Part shown: piece after piece, positions 53,146 to 61,736 of the stretch | How the letters are laid out: the number at the start of each line of letters is the position of its first letter | Numbering within the stretch: the stretch's first letter is position 1 | Source of the DNA: Hominenteromicrobium mulieris | GTDB taxonomy: Bacteria > Bacillota > Clostridia > Oscillospirales > Acutalibacteraceae | Assembly: GCF_020687165.1 (NCBI RefSeq) | Contig: NZ_JAJEQC010000004.1 | Strand: one strand, 5' to 3' | DNA length: 64,000 nt | Program-made: the position numbers and the translations under genes | Notes under the pieces: generated by a model | Databases searched by the model: none | The model's input: the letters and a program-made list of their open reading frames with translations, nothing else | Told to the model about the DNA's origin: nothing

Positions 53146-54516
53146 TTAGAATGGATTCCTTTTTGCGTGTGCCGTACCATTAAACAAAATATCATCAGAG
53201 AGTTCCACCACCATATGCAAGTCGCTGGGGGATTCGACTTGTTTGCCTAAAACCACTACATTGTCAAAATAGATATTTCGGGGGCGACTCATTTCCGTAT
53301 GCATCTCAAAACCGCGAATAATAGAAACAGGGAAATTACCATTCAGAATTTCCACGTTACGGAAATATATATTTTCGACACTTCCGCGTTTTCGATCCAA
53401 TGAGTACTTGGAATCCAATACCTTGATGTCGACAAACTTTTCCTGAGCATCTTCAACGCGGATATCTTCATACACAATGTCATGAATGTGAGCGCGATCT
53501 GCATTGTGGATGGTCAGCACGCCGCCAGACTGATTACCCTCATACTCGCAATGAACGATGTCCAGATCTCGGAATGTGATGTCGCTAATCTCATCGCAGC
53601 GCACTTCATATCCGATTTCCACGGCGTTACCGGGTTCTGCATTCCACAAAACGCAGTGTTCTACCAGAATATTCTTCACATTCCTATTGGCAGCAGGGTC
53701 GGGATAACTTGCAGCTTTAATGCACACGCAGTCATCCGAAGCGCGAATAAAGGAGTTTCGCATGGTTACGTCTTCACAGCCTACAATATCGATGCCGTCA
53801 CCCGTGCAAACTCGAGACATGATGTTTACATCCTCAATCTCCACATTCCGGCAAGCGCCAGGAACCAGGTGCCACGAACCACCGTCCACCATGGTGATGC
53901 CTTGAATCTTCACATCATCGCAAAACACCATTCGAATCATTGGTCTGCCGCCACCGTTTTCTTCTTTCGGATGCCATACACAACCATTCAGAATGCCGTT
54001 TCCTAAAATTCTCATGCCGTGGGCGAAAAAAGCATTCACACAACCACAGACAACGCTGCCCTCTTCCAAGAAAACCGTTTCTTCCGCTTTGACCTCTAAC
54101 GTGCCAACATTGTAGACTTTCCCACTCTCAAAAAGATGATCCACTTTTTCGGGCTTCGGGACACGCTTTGTGCACAAGATAAAGAGCGGTGTCTTCAAAT
54201 TGCCATCTAACTCCAAGGTGACCTTACTGGGCTTTTCCAGCTGGAAGCTCAACTCTCGGCCGGAAATCTGAGCCTGAACATTGGTCTTGGCCGGACGGAA
54301 AACCGCCTTTTGGAAATCTTTGGACACTTTTACCTGAAAACTTAGCGGAGAATCGTCGTCCACAACCGGAATTACGTAATCAAAACTATCCGTGTGGTAA
54401 ACCGTCAGCTCCTTTCCGCCGCAAAGCACAGTGTACAAAGGAGATTTTTCCAGTTCCTCAACTTTATACAACGGCTCCGTAATTCTTGCAGGATTGGGAT
54501 TGTAACGCACAGCCAC
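53146..54516 (-). CDS. GH28-like right-handed beta-helix glycosidase, cytoplasmic
   Basis: 456 residues, no signal peptide. After an N-terminal beta domain of about 150 residues comes the parallel beta-helix with GH28-type active-site motifs CTGDGIDIVGCEDVTM (cf. NTDGID) and RASDDCVCIKAAS (cf. GDDC-IK). The third motif, GHG in polygalacturonases, reads PGNAVEIGYE, so the His is absent. It likely cleaves an imported galacturonate-type or related oligosaccharide; the linkage is unknown. Start GTG with AAGGAGGAG. Single-gene operon sharing a candidate operator with the ABC genes. Confidence 0.82.
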   Translation of the reverse strand: MAVRYNPNPARITEPLYKVEELEKSPLYTVLCGGKELTVYHTDSFDYVIPVVDDDSPLSFQVKVSKDFQKAVFRPAKTNVQAQISGRELSFQLEKPSKVTLELDGNLKTPLFILCTKRVPKPEKVDHLFESGKVYNVGTLEVKAEETVFLEEGSVVCGCVNAFFAHGMRILGNGILNGCVWHPKEENGGGRPMIRMVFCDDVKIQGITMVDGGSWHLVPGACRNVEIEDVNIMSRVCTGDGIDIVGCEDVTMRNSFIRASDDCVCIKAASYPDPAANRNVKNILVEHCVLWNAEPGNAVEIGYEVRCDEISDITFRDLDIVHCEYEGNQSGGVLTIHNADRAHIHDIVYEDIRVEDAQEKFVDIKVLDSKYSLDRKRGSVENIYFRNVEILNGNFPVSIIRGFEMHTEMSRPRNIYFDNVVVLGKQVESPSDLHMVVELSDDILFNGTAHAKRNPF

Positions 54517-54559
54517 TTTTACTCCTCCTTAAAATAATGGTTTTTCCTTTATGGAAGTG

Positions 54560-54565
54560 ATTATA
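54560..54565 (-). promoter_or_regulatory. -10 box of the GH28-like gene
   Basis: TATAAT on the minus strand, 44 nt before the start codon, with no clear -35. Confidence 0.5.
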
Positions 54566-54596
54566 GAATATCATGTCTGAAGAATATTGAAAACAA

Positions 54597-54628
54597 ACAA
54601 TTTTTTCTTTTATTCCTACAAAATTAAG
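54597..54628 (-). promoter_or_regulatory. Candidate operator of the AraC-type regulator (GH28-like gene)
   Basis: Minus strand: CTTAATTTTGTA-N10-AAAAAATTGT, 31 bp upstream of TATAAT; second copy of the motif at 50048-50079. Confidence 0.55.
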
Positions 54629-54639
54629 CTTTTGATAAA

Positions 54640-55071
54640 TTTTATTAGTGAAAACATAAAGAATCAGCCCGTATTTATGCCGGAATTACATCATTCACGA
54701 TGAGAAACTGTAAAAGCATCATGTGGCAGTCGGTATACAGGAGCTTCAGCATAAGTTTAGGCTACAATATCTTGCGCCGCAAACTCGGAGCCAACTGTAC
54801 AGTTTTACCGATATAAAGAGCCGCTTACAATAAGGAGGTAATCGAGAAAATCCACTGCCTCCGCACCGCAGATATTTCATTCATATTATATCAATTTTTC
54901 AAACACTTGTCGAGTATATTTTATATTATTTTCCAATTTCACTTCATTGCCATACTCTATTAAAGGTTTTATAATATAGCAAACGGCCCATCTGCATCAC
55001 TGGACACAGCTTTGTATTTGTATCGTTTCGGATATATTCATTTTCGATTGTCCCTACAAGATCGGCACCGA
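54640..55071. other. Right edge of the island, no supported gene
   Basis: About 430 nt before the spoIIID-promoter-like copy. Only very short frames occur and none has a convincing ribosome site. It contains the first copy (54967-55002) of a short repeat, TTTTATAATATAGCAAACGG, whose second copy is at 55123-55158. Confidence 0.5.
54967..55002 (+). repeat. Short direct repeat, copy 1
   Basis: About 36 nt containing AATATAGCAA and ATCTGCAT, matching 55123-55158 at roughly 30 positions, 156 bp apart. The second copy forms part of the PFOR-side hairpin. Confidence 0.55.
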
Positions 55072-55127
55072 TGTGATGCCGGTGCTGCATTGTACGTTGA
55101 GCTTTTACACAATTATGCCGGTTTTTT
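55072..55127 (-). repeat. spoIIID-promoter-like right copy
   Basis: 43 of 56 positions match 41389-41444. On the minus strand CATAATT-N14-CGTACAAT retains the spacing of the SigmaE-like boxes, and four adjacent differences fall in the spacer. A 48-residue frame (54944-55090) downstream has no ribosome site. Confidence 0.6.
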
Positions 55128-55158
55128 AATATAGCAAGACCCCCGATCTGCATTGCTG
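55123..55158 (+). repeat. Short direct repeat, copy 2
   Basis: Second copy of the 54967-55002 repeat; it runs into the left arm of the hairpin at 55137-55172. Confidence 0.55.
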
Positions 55159-55172
55159 CAAATCGGGGGTCT
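55137..55172. terminator. Hairpin downstream of the PFOR gene
   Basis: 11-bp arms AGACCCCCGAT and ATCGGGGGTCT, 14-nt loop. CTTTATTT follows on the plus strand, while the minus-strand (PFOR) side has only TTGCTATATT. Confidence 0.65.
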
Positions 55173-55236
55173 CTTTATTTCAGCGGTTTACGCCGCTTTT
55201 GTACGGTTCGGTACAGGCGGAAAATTCCTTGCGGAA

Positions 55237-58200
55237 TTATTCCTCCTCAGAAGCCATGTGTGCGAACTTCTCGTACTTCTCTTCTGCGTACTTCTCAGCC
55301 TTCTCGAAGAGCTGCTCGGCTCTCTGCGGGAATGCACGGGTAAGGCTGTTGTAACGAACCTCGCCCATGATGAAGTCACGGTAAGAAGCAGACGGCTTCT
55401 TGCTGTCGAGCTGGAACGGGTTCTCACCGTTGTCAGCACGGCGCGGGTCGAAGCGGAAGGTATGCCAGTAGCCTGCTGCAACTGCCTTCTTCTCTTCGTT
55501 CATGGAAACGCCCATGCCGCCCTTGATGCCGTGGTTGATGCACGGTGCGTAAGCGATAACAATGGACGGGCCATGATAGCTCTCAGCCTCATGCATAGCC
55601 TTCAGGCACTGGTTCATGTCGGCGCCCATAGCGACCTGCGCAACATAAACATAGCCGTAGCTCATCATGATGGAAGCCAGATCCTTCTTCTTCACAGACT
55701 TACCTGCAGCCGCGAACTGTGCAACAGAACCGACCGGGGTAGACTTGGAAGCCTGTCCGCCTGTGTTGGAGTAAACCTCGGTATCGAAGACCAGAATGTT
55801 GATATCTTCACCGGAAGCCAAAGCGTGGTCAACGCCACCGAAGCCGATGTCGTATGCCCAGCCGTCGCCGCCGAAGATCCACATGGACTTCTTAGCGAGA
55901 TAATCCTTATCCTTCAGAATCTCGGCTGCTTTCTCGGAGGAGGAAGCCTCAAGAGCCGTGATGTAAGCCTCAGCCGCCGGACCGTTTTCAGCGCGGTCAG
56001 CCATGGTCTCAACCCACTTCTCAGCTGCTGCCTTCAGCTCTTCGCTTGCGCCTTCTTCTGCAACGAGCTCATTCGTGAGCTGCTCCAGACGGCCGCGAAT
56101 TGCGTTCTGTGCAAGCGTCATGCCAAGGCCGAACTCAGCGTTGTCTTCAAACAGGGAGTTCTGCCATGCCGGGCCGTGACCCTGCTTGTTGACGGTGTAC
56201 GGCGTTGCCGGTGCGGAACCGCCCCAGATGGAGGAGCAGCCGGTAGCATTTGCAATGTACATCTTGTCGCCGAACAGCTGGGTAACGAGCTTAGCGTACG
56301 GAGTTTCACCGCAGCCGCCGCATGCGCCGGAGAACTCGAGGAGCGGCTGCTTGAACTGGCTGCCCTTGACCGTGGTGTCCTTGAACTTAGCAAGAACTTC
56401 CGGCTTCGGATCCAGCTTAACGCCGTAATCGAATACTTCCTGACCCGGGCGCTCGTTGTCGATCGGGGACATTGCGAGAGCCTTGTTGCCCTTCATGCCC
56501 GGGCAAACCTGTACGCAAGAGCCGCAGCCCGTGCAGTCCAGGGTGGAAATCGTCATGACAAAGTTCATGCCCGGCATACCGGTCATGGCCTTGCTCTTCA
56601 CAGCAGCCGGAGCCGCTGCGAGCTCTGCATCTGTCATCGGCACCGGACGGATAACCGCGTGCGGGCAGACCATAGAGCAGAAGTTGCACTGGATGCAGTT
56701 TTCCGGGATCCAGGTCGGAACGTCAACTGCAACGCCGCGCTTCTCGTAAGCAGCGGTGCCCTGCGGGGAGGTGCCGTCTGCATACTTTTCAAAGGTGGAA
56801 ACCGGCAGATCCTTACCGTGGAAGGTGTTAACCGGGATAACCACGTTGTTTACATAGTCCACGAGCTCCGGACGGTCGCCGGTTGCAACGTGCTTCGTGG
56901 AATCGTCCACAGCGTCCTTCCAGGAAGCCGGAACATCAATCTTCACGTAGCCGTTAGCGCCGCGTTCAATAGCGTCATGGTTCATCTTAACGATGGCGTC
57001 ACCCTTCTTGGAGTAGGACTTCGTAGCCGCATCCTTCATGTAGCGGATTGCGTCTTCCTCCGGGATGATCTTCGCGATGGAGAAGAATGCGGACTGGAGA
57101 ACCGTGTTGATTCTGGTGCCAAGGCCGATCTCCTTACCGATCTTGAAGCCGTCGATCGTGTAGAAGTTGATATCGTTATCAGCAATGTATTTCTTAACCT
57201 TGCCCGGGAGCTTCTCGTCAAGCTCTTCCGGCGTCCACTGGCAGTTCAGCAGGAAGCTGCCGCCCTTCTTCAGGTCTTCGACCATGTCATAGGTGCCAAG
57301 GTAAGCCGGGTTGTGACATGCAACAAAGTCAGCCTGGGAGATGTAATAGGTGGACTTGATCGGCGTATGACCGAAACGCAGGTGGGACATTGTCAGACCG
57401 CCGGACTTCTTGGAGTCGTAGTCAAAGTAACCCTGTGCGTACATATCGGTGTGGTCGCCGATGATCTTGATGGAGTTCTTGTTTGCGCCGACGGTACCGT
57501 CAGAACCGAGGCCCCAGAACTTGCAGGACTTCGTGCCTGCCGGTGCGGTATCCGGGTGCTCGTTTGCTTCGAGGGACAGGTGCGTAACATCGTCCACGAT
57601 GCCGATGGTGAACTTCTTCTTCGCATCGTCGCCCTTTTCCATGTTGCGGTAAACAGCGATGATGTCAGCCGGCTTCGTATCCTTGGAGCCGAGGCCGTAA
57701 CGACCGGTGAGAACCTTAGCACAGCCGAACTGCGTGCCGTTGATAGCAGCCAGAACGTCAAGGTACAGCGGCTCGCCGATGGAGCCCGGCTCCTTCGTTC
57801 TGTCGAGCACGGAGATGGTCTTAACGGTTTCCGGAAGCACGTCAAGCAGGTACTTTGCAACGAACGGTCTGTAAAGGTGAACCTTAACAAGGCCAACCTT
57901 CTCGCCGGCTGCTACGAGGTAATCGATAACCTCTTCGATGGTCTCACAGACAGAGCCCATAGCGATGATGACCTTCTCCGCATCCGGAGCGCCATAGTAG
58001 TTGAAGGGCTTGTAATCGGTGCCGATCTTCTCGTTGACCTTGTTCATGTAATCGACAACGGTCTCCGGAATCGCATCGTAGTACTTGTTGCAAGCCTCAC
58101 GAGCCTGGAAGAAGATATCGCCGTTCTGTGCCTGGCCGCGGAGAACCGGGTGCTCAGGATTCAGAGCGTGTCTTCTGAACTCGTTTACGGCATCCCAGTC

Positions 58201-58785
58201 GAGCATCTCGCCGAGATCCTTGTAGTCCCATACTTCGATCTTCTGAATCTCATGAGAGGTACGGAAGCCGTCGAAGAAGTGCAGGAACGGAACCTTGCCG
58301 TGGATAGCGGAAAGGTGAGCCACAGCGCCGAGGTCCATAACTTCCTGCGGGCTGTTGGAGCACAGCATTGCATAACCGGTCTGGCGGCATGCATAGATGT
58401 CGGAATGGTCACCGAAGATGTTCAGAGCGTGGGTAGCAACGCAGCGAGCAGAAACGTGGATAACGCTCGGCAGCAGCTCGCCGGCCATCTTGTACATGTT
58501 CGGGATCATCAGGAGCAGGCCCTGAGAAGCGGTGTAGGTGGTGGTAAGAGCACCAGCCGCCAGAGAACCGTGAACTGCACCAGCAGCGCCGGCCTCAGAC
58601 TGCATCTCCGTTACGCGTACTTCACGGCCGAAAAGATTCTTTCTGCCGGCAGCAGCATACTTATCGGTCTCATCAGCCATAACGGAAGACGGCGTGATCG
58701 GATAGATCGCAGCAACGTCGGTAAACGCATAAGAAACATGCGCGGCGGCGTTGTTGCCATCCATGGTCTTCATTTTTCTTGCCAT
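55237..58785 (-). CDS. nifJ: Pyruvate:ferredoxin (flavodoxin) oxidoreductase
   Basis: 1182 residues, the full single-chain length. N-terminal pyruvate domain (NNAAAHVSYAFTDVAAIYPITPSS), gamma domain, a two-cluster ferredoxin domain (CIQCNFCSMVCPHAVIRP and CTGCGSCVQVCPG), and the C-terminal TPP domain with further Cys (SGACGGCGETPY) and GGDGWAYDIGFGGVDH / DTEVYSNTGGQASKS. It oxidises pyruvate to acetyl-CoA and CO2 and reduces ferredoxin, the central step of clostridial fermentation. Ribosome site AAGGAGG. Codon usage is strongly biased, as expected for a highly expressed gene. Confidence 0.98.
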   Translation of the reverse strand: MARKMKTMDGNNAAAHVSYAFTDVAAIYPITPSSVMADETDKYAAAGRKNLFGREVRVTEMQSEAGAAGAVHGSLAAGALTTTYTASQGLLLMIPNMYKMAGELLPSVIHVSARCVATHALNIFGDHSDIYACRQTGYAMLCSNSPQEVMDLGAVAHLSAIHGKVPFLHFFDGFRTSHEIQKIEVWDYKDLGEMLDWDAVNEFRRHALNPEHPVLRGQAQNGDIFFQAREACNKYYDAIPETVVDYMNKVNEKIGTDYKPFNYYGAPDAEKVIIAMGSVCETIEEVIDYLVAAGEKVGLVKVHLYRPFVAKYLLDVLPETVKTISVLDRTKEPGSIGEPLYLDVLAAINGTQFGCAKVLTGRYGLGSKDTKPADIIAVYRNMEKGDDAKKKFTIGIVDDVTHLSLEANEHPDTAPAGTKSCKFWGLGSDGTVGANKNSIKIIGDHTDMYAQGYFDYDSKKSGGLTMSHLRFGHTPIKSTYYISQADFVACHNPAYLGTYDMVEDLKKGGSFLLNCQWTPEELDEKLPGKVKKYIADNDINFYTIDGFKIGKEIGLGTRINTVLQSAFFSIAKIIPEEDAIRYMKDAATKSYSKKGDAIVKMNHDAIERGANGYVKIDVPASWKDAVDDSTKHVATGDRPELVDYVNNVVIPVNTFHGKDLPVSTFEKYADGTSPQGTAAYEKRGVAVDVPTWIPENCIQCNFCSMVCPHAVIRPVPMTDAELAAAPAAVKSKAMTGMPGMNFVMTISTLDCTGCGSCVQVCPGMKGNKALAMSPIDNERPGQEVFDYGVKLDPKPEVLAKFKDTTVKGSQFKQPLLEFSGACGGCGETPYAKLVTQLFGDKMYIANATGCSSIWGGSAPATPYTVNKQGHGPAWQNSLFEDNAEFGLGMTLAQNAIRGRLEQLTNELVAEEGASEELKAAAEKWVETMADRAENGPAAEAYITALEASSSEKAAEILKDKDYLAKKSMWIFGGDGWAYDIGFGGVDHALASGEDINILVFDTEVYSNTGGQASKSTPVGSVAQFAAAGKSVKKKDLASIMMSYGYVYVAQVAMGADMNQCLKAMHEAESYHGPSIVIAYAPCINHGIKGGMGVSMNEEKKAVAAGYWHTFRFDPRRADNGENPFQLDSKKPSASYRDFIMGEVRYNSLTRAFPQRAEQLFEKAEKYAEEKYEKFAHMASEEE

Positions 58786-58901
58786 TTAACTAATTCCTCC
58801 TTTAAGGATTATCAATGGATTTACCTGACGGCGCAGTACCCCGTTCACCGCCCTGCCGTTTGCAGAACTCTCCCGTAAGCACCTGTCGTCGTTCAAAACA
58901 A

Positions 58902-58930
58902 ATTTTATCATTTTTTCGCCTATATGTAAA
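58902..58930 (-). promoter_or_regulatory. SigmaA-type promoter of the PFOR gene
   Basis: TTTACA-N17-TAAAAT on the minus strand; predicted leader of about 110 nt. Confidence 0.65.
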
Positions 58931-59073
58931 GGAAAAAACGAGGATTTTTTGAAATTTCTTCTGAATTAACAGGGATTTTCGGCATTTTTTATTTTTCTCC
59001 GCTTCGCCTTTCGCCCTTTTCGTCGTTCTCCCTCCGCTTTGTCCGGGATTCGGCGCGCCCCCGGCATAAAATA

Positions 59074-59102
59074 TTGACAACAGCGTTTTTTTGCGGTAAA
59101 AT
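59074..59102 (+). promoter_or_regulatory. Strong SigmaA promoter of the CNNM/HlyC-type gene
   Basis: TTGACA-N17-TAAAAT on the plus strand. The start codon is nearly 250 nt downstream, leaving a long leader. Confidence 0.75.
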
Positions 59103-59109
59103 TTTAATA

Positions 59110-59349
59110 ATTATATATCGGTGAGCAGTTAGTTTTAGCTAAATATCACGTGACGCTTTTGAAAAGAAAACTCGCTTTTTCATATTGCGTTTTTCTTTGA
59201 CTTTTGCGGAAAGCGACTTAGGGCGCTTCCCTAAGAACTCGTAAGCTTTTGAAAAAGTTTGAACAAAACTTTATTCTCCCGCCTTCACGAAAGCACATTC
59301 AAAGCCATTTCACTGCTCCCAAACTTTCAGAAAGGATGCTTTTTTCACT
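59110..59349 (+). promoter_or_regulatory. Long 5' leader of the CNNM/HlyC-type gene
   Basis: 240 nt, AT-rich at first. It has a perfect hairpin CTTAGGG-CGCTT-CCCTAAG (59217-59235) and a second, AAAGTTT-GAACA-AAACTTT (59254-59272). No known riboswitch class was recognised. Confidence 0.4.
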
Positions 59350-60738
59350 ATGAACGACGACCCTTACGGCAATTTACTGCCGTCCTCGTCCGTCTTACCC
59401 CTCCCCCTCGCCCTGTTGCTGTTTCTGCTCTTTTTCGTGCTTGGCGCGCTTTTCGCCATGTGCGAATCCGCTGCGGAAACGGCTAACGAATCCCGCATCA
59501 AAAAAGATGCGGAGTCCGGCGAACCGCGCGCCAAAAAGCTGCTCGAGTATCTCGAACGCAGCGCAGGCATCATTTCGCCCCTGCAATCGGGCATGATGCT
59601 CATGGGCTTCTTTGCTCTCGCTGTTGCGGTCACCGGCTTTGCGCCGCGCCTTTACAACGTATTCATCCGCGCCGCGCTCCCCACGTCTGCCGCTGCCGTG
59701 CTTTCGGCACTGCTTTGCACATTGCTGTGCGCAGGTCTTTATCTAACGGCAGCAGACCTCGCTCCGAAAAAATTCGTAGCGCACAAGGCTGCACACGGCA
59801 TGCAGCATACATACAAACTCTGCCCCATGCTGTGCGCCCTCAGCGCCGTCATGCATCCGTTTGTCCTCTTGTGCAACCTCATTTCGGACGGTCTCATGCG
59901 TCTTTTGGGCAACGACCCCAAAGCGCTTGATGAAACCGTCACCGAAGAAGAAATCCTCCACATGGTCGGCGAAGGCGAGGAAAAAGGCGTTATCGAAGAA
60001 AATGAGCGCGACATGATCACGAACATTTTCGATTTCAACGACACCACCGTCACCGAGATCATGACACACCGTACGGACATCTGCGCCATCGATGAGGAGA
60101 GCACCATTGCACAAGCCGCCGTACTTGCGGTGGAAAACGGCTTCTCCCGTCTCCCTGTCTACCGCGAAGACATCGATACCATCATCGGCATCTGCTATGT
60201 TAAGGATTTTCTGCCCTACGTCAACCAGCCCGTACCGGATTTCATCCATTTAAAAGACATGGTTCGCCCGGCGTATTTCATTCCGGAAACGAAAAAGTGC
60301 AGCCAGCTCTTTAAAGAGCTCAAGGAGCGCCGCCTGCAGATCGCCATCATCGTCGATGAATACGGCGGCACGGCGGGTCTCGTCACACTCGAAGACCTCA
60401 TGGAGTCCATTTTCGGCAACATTCAGGACGAATACGACAACGAGCAGGAAGAGATCTTCCGTGTCAGCGAAAACGAGTTCACTGTGGACGGCACCACCTC
60501 CATCGACGAGATTTCCGACCTTACCGACACTGAGCTGCCGGAGGGCGATTACGATACCATCGCCGGCCTTGTCACCGACCTTTTAGGCCGCATTCCAAAA
60601 GAAAACGAGCACCCCAGCGTACAGGTCTGCGGGCTCACCATCACCGTACTTGAAATTGAAGACCAGCGTCTTTCCCGCCTGCTGATCGTGAAAAATGACC
60701 CCCGGAGAACCCCCGAAGAAGAAACACATGAAGACTGA
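59350..60738 (+). CDS. CNNM/HlyC-CorC family membrane protein with CBS domains
   Basis: 462 residues. DUF21/CNNM membrane domain with about four helices (first: LALLLFLLFFVLGALFAMCESAAETANESR), CBS pair (VTEIMTHRTDICAIDEES, FSRLPVYREDIDTIIGICYVKDFL), then the CorC_HlyC domain (ETKKCSQLFKELKERRLQIAIIVDEYGGTAGLVTLEDLMESIFGNIQDEYD). Relatives transport or regulate Mg2+/Co2+, sometimes Na+-coupled. Ribosome site GAAAGGATG. Followed 23 bp later by a membrane protein gene. Confidence 0.93.
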   Translation: MNDDPYGNLLPSSSVLPLPLALLLFLLFFVLGALFAMCESAAETANESRIKKDAESGEPRAKKLLEYLERSAGIISPLQSGMMLMGFFALAVAVTGFAPRLYNVFIRAALPTSAAAVLSALLCTLLCAGLYLTAADLAPKKFVAHKAAHGMQHTYKLCPMLCALSAVMHPFVLLCNLISDGLMRLLGNDPKALDETVTEEEILHMVGEGEEKGVIEENERDMITNIFDFNDTTVTEIMTHRTDICAIDEESTIAQAAVLAVENGFSRLPVYREDIDTIIGICYVKDFLPYVNQPVPDFIHLKDMVRPAYFIPETKKCSQLFKELKERRLQIAIIVDEYGGTAGLVTLEDLMESIFGNIQDEYDNEQEEIFRVSENEFTVDGTTSIDEISDLTDTELPEGDYDTIAGLVTDLLGRIPKENEHPSVQVCGLTITVLEIEDQRLSRLLIVKNDPRRTPEEETHED

Positions 60739-60761
60739 TGTTTTTTGAAAGGAGTGTCCCT

Positions 60762-61319
60762 ATGACATTTTCCGAAGCATTCTACGGCACGTACAAACTC
60801 GACAAAAAAGACGGCAAGCCGCACTTAAAGGAGCGTATTTTTGCCCCGGTGGACGGCTTTTGGAGCGGCGTCATGATCTTTGGCGGTGTGGTCGGCACGA
60901 TCATTCTGCTCTTGACCTTTGCCGCACACGTGCAGGTCGCCCTCGGCACCTTCGCGCACCCGGCCGAAAACGGCGCGCTCACGCCCGATGCACAGTATAC
61001 GCTGTGGGGCGTGCTCGTCGCGTTCATCTTTGCGTTTTTCGTGCTCGCCATTCCGCGCTGGTTCCTCTGCCGCGGCACCATGCAGTTCAGCTTCATCGGC
61101 GCATTTCTCATCCTGCTCGCGGCGCAGCTCATCTCCGCGTTCAGCCTGAACAATACGACGCCCGATGTCGGCAATGTGCTGTGGGTCATCGTAACGGGCC
61201 TTCTGCTCGTGTTCCTCATCACCTGCGCCGTGTGCACCGTTTCGGCGGGCCTAACCGCGCTCGTGAACTACTTCATCGCGAAGTACCGTATGGCGCATGC
61301 AAAGCCTGTCACCACATAA
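60762..61319 (+). CDS. Membrane protein of unknown function, four helices
   Basis: 185 residues. Hydrophilic first 30 residues, then four hydrophobic segments: GVMIFGGVVGTIILLLTF, LWGVLVAFIFAFFVLAI, FSFIGAFLILLAAQLISAF and VLWVIVTGLLLVFLITCAV. No family recognised. The start has AAAGGAG; it probably shares the transcript of the CNNM-type gene. Confidence 0.7.
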   Translation: MTFSEAFYGTYKLDKKDGKPHLKERIFAPVDGFWSGVMIFGGVVGTIILLLTFAAHVQVALGTFAHPAENGALTPDAQYTLWGVLVAFIFAFFVLAIPRWFLCRGTMQFSFIGAFLILLAAQLISAFSLNNTTPDVGNVLWVIVTGLLLVFLITCAVCTVSAGLTALVNYFIAKYRMAHAKPVTT

Positions 61320-61368
61320 ACGCATGATGACCATAACCTGACTTTTTCACAGATCGGCGAATATAGAA

Positions 61369-61417
61369 AGCCGTGCTGTCGCCCTAATAGGGGGGGGTAA
61401 CAGCACGGCTTATTTTT
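61369..61417 (+). terminator. Terminator after the four-helix membrane protein
   Basis: AAGCCGTGCTGT and ACAGCACGGCTT arms with an inner CCCTAATAGGG hairpin, followed by ATTTTT. The loop includes a run of eight G. Confidence 0.85.
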
Positions 61418-61436
61418 CAGTTTTCAAACCTTTTCT

Positions 61437-61715
61437 TCATATCTCAACAGACGCCAAGAAAATCTCATAGGCATCGTTAAAAGAGTCATACGGCGTAGGG
61501 TTGCCGCCGTTTGTGCTCTTGCACTGGTTGTCGGAGTATTCCTCGCCCACAGCCAAAAGCTCGCCGGGGTAAAGCTCCACGCCCGCTTCCCGCGCCAGCG
61601 CACAAAACGAGAGAATCGGCTCCTTGTTTTCGCGCGTTTTAAGCAGAGCTTTGCGCAAAGTCTCGTCCTTTTTTGCAAGCTCCGTCAACCTTTCGAGCTT
61701 TTCAAATGTGTTCAT
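61437..61715 (-). CDS. Small Nif11-like protein
   Basis: 92 residues. The helical N terminus (MNTFEKLERLTELAKKDETLRKALL, then FCALAREAGVELYPGELLAVG) resembles Nif11-type leader domains, followed by SDNQCKSTNGGNPTPYDSF with a Gly-Gly. No modification enzyme or peptide exporter is nearby, so a peptide natural product precursor is not supported; the function is unknown. The start at 61715 has GAGGGG at 5 bases and an excellent promoter. Confidence 0.6.
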   Translation of the reverse strand: MNTFEKLERLTELAKKDETLRKALLKTRENKEPILSFCALAREAGVELYPGELLAVGEEYSDNQCKSTNGGNPTPYDSFNDAYEIFLASVEI

Positions 61716-61736
61716 AAGCGCCCCTCGCTTCACCAA

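Noticed and set aside
54661..54900. Remnant of a transposase or small gene at the island edge
   Set aside because: The longest frame is under 40 codons and matches no transposase motif I know.
55153..58878. Very long plus-strand frame of 1241 codons opposite the PFOR gene
   Set aside because: It is the antisense of a confidently identified gene; strong codon bias of a highly expressed gene removes stops in that frame. No ribosome site, and the translation shows no domain.
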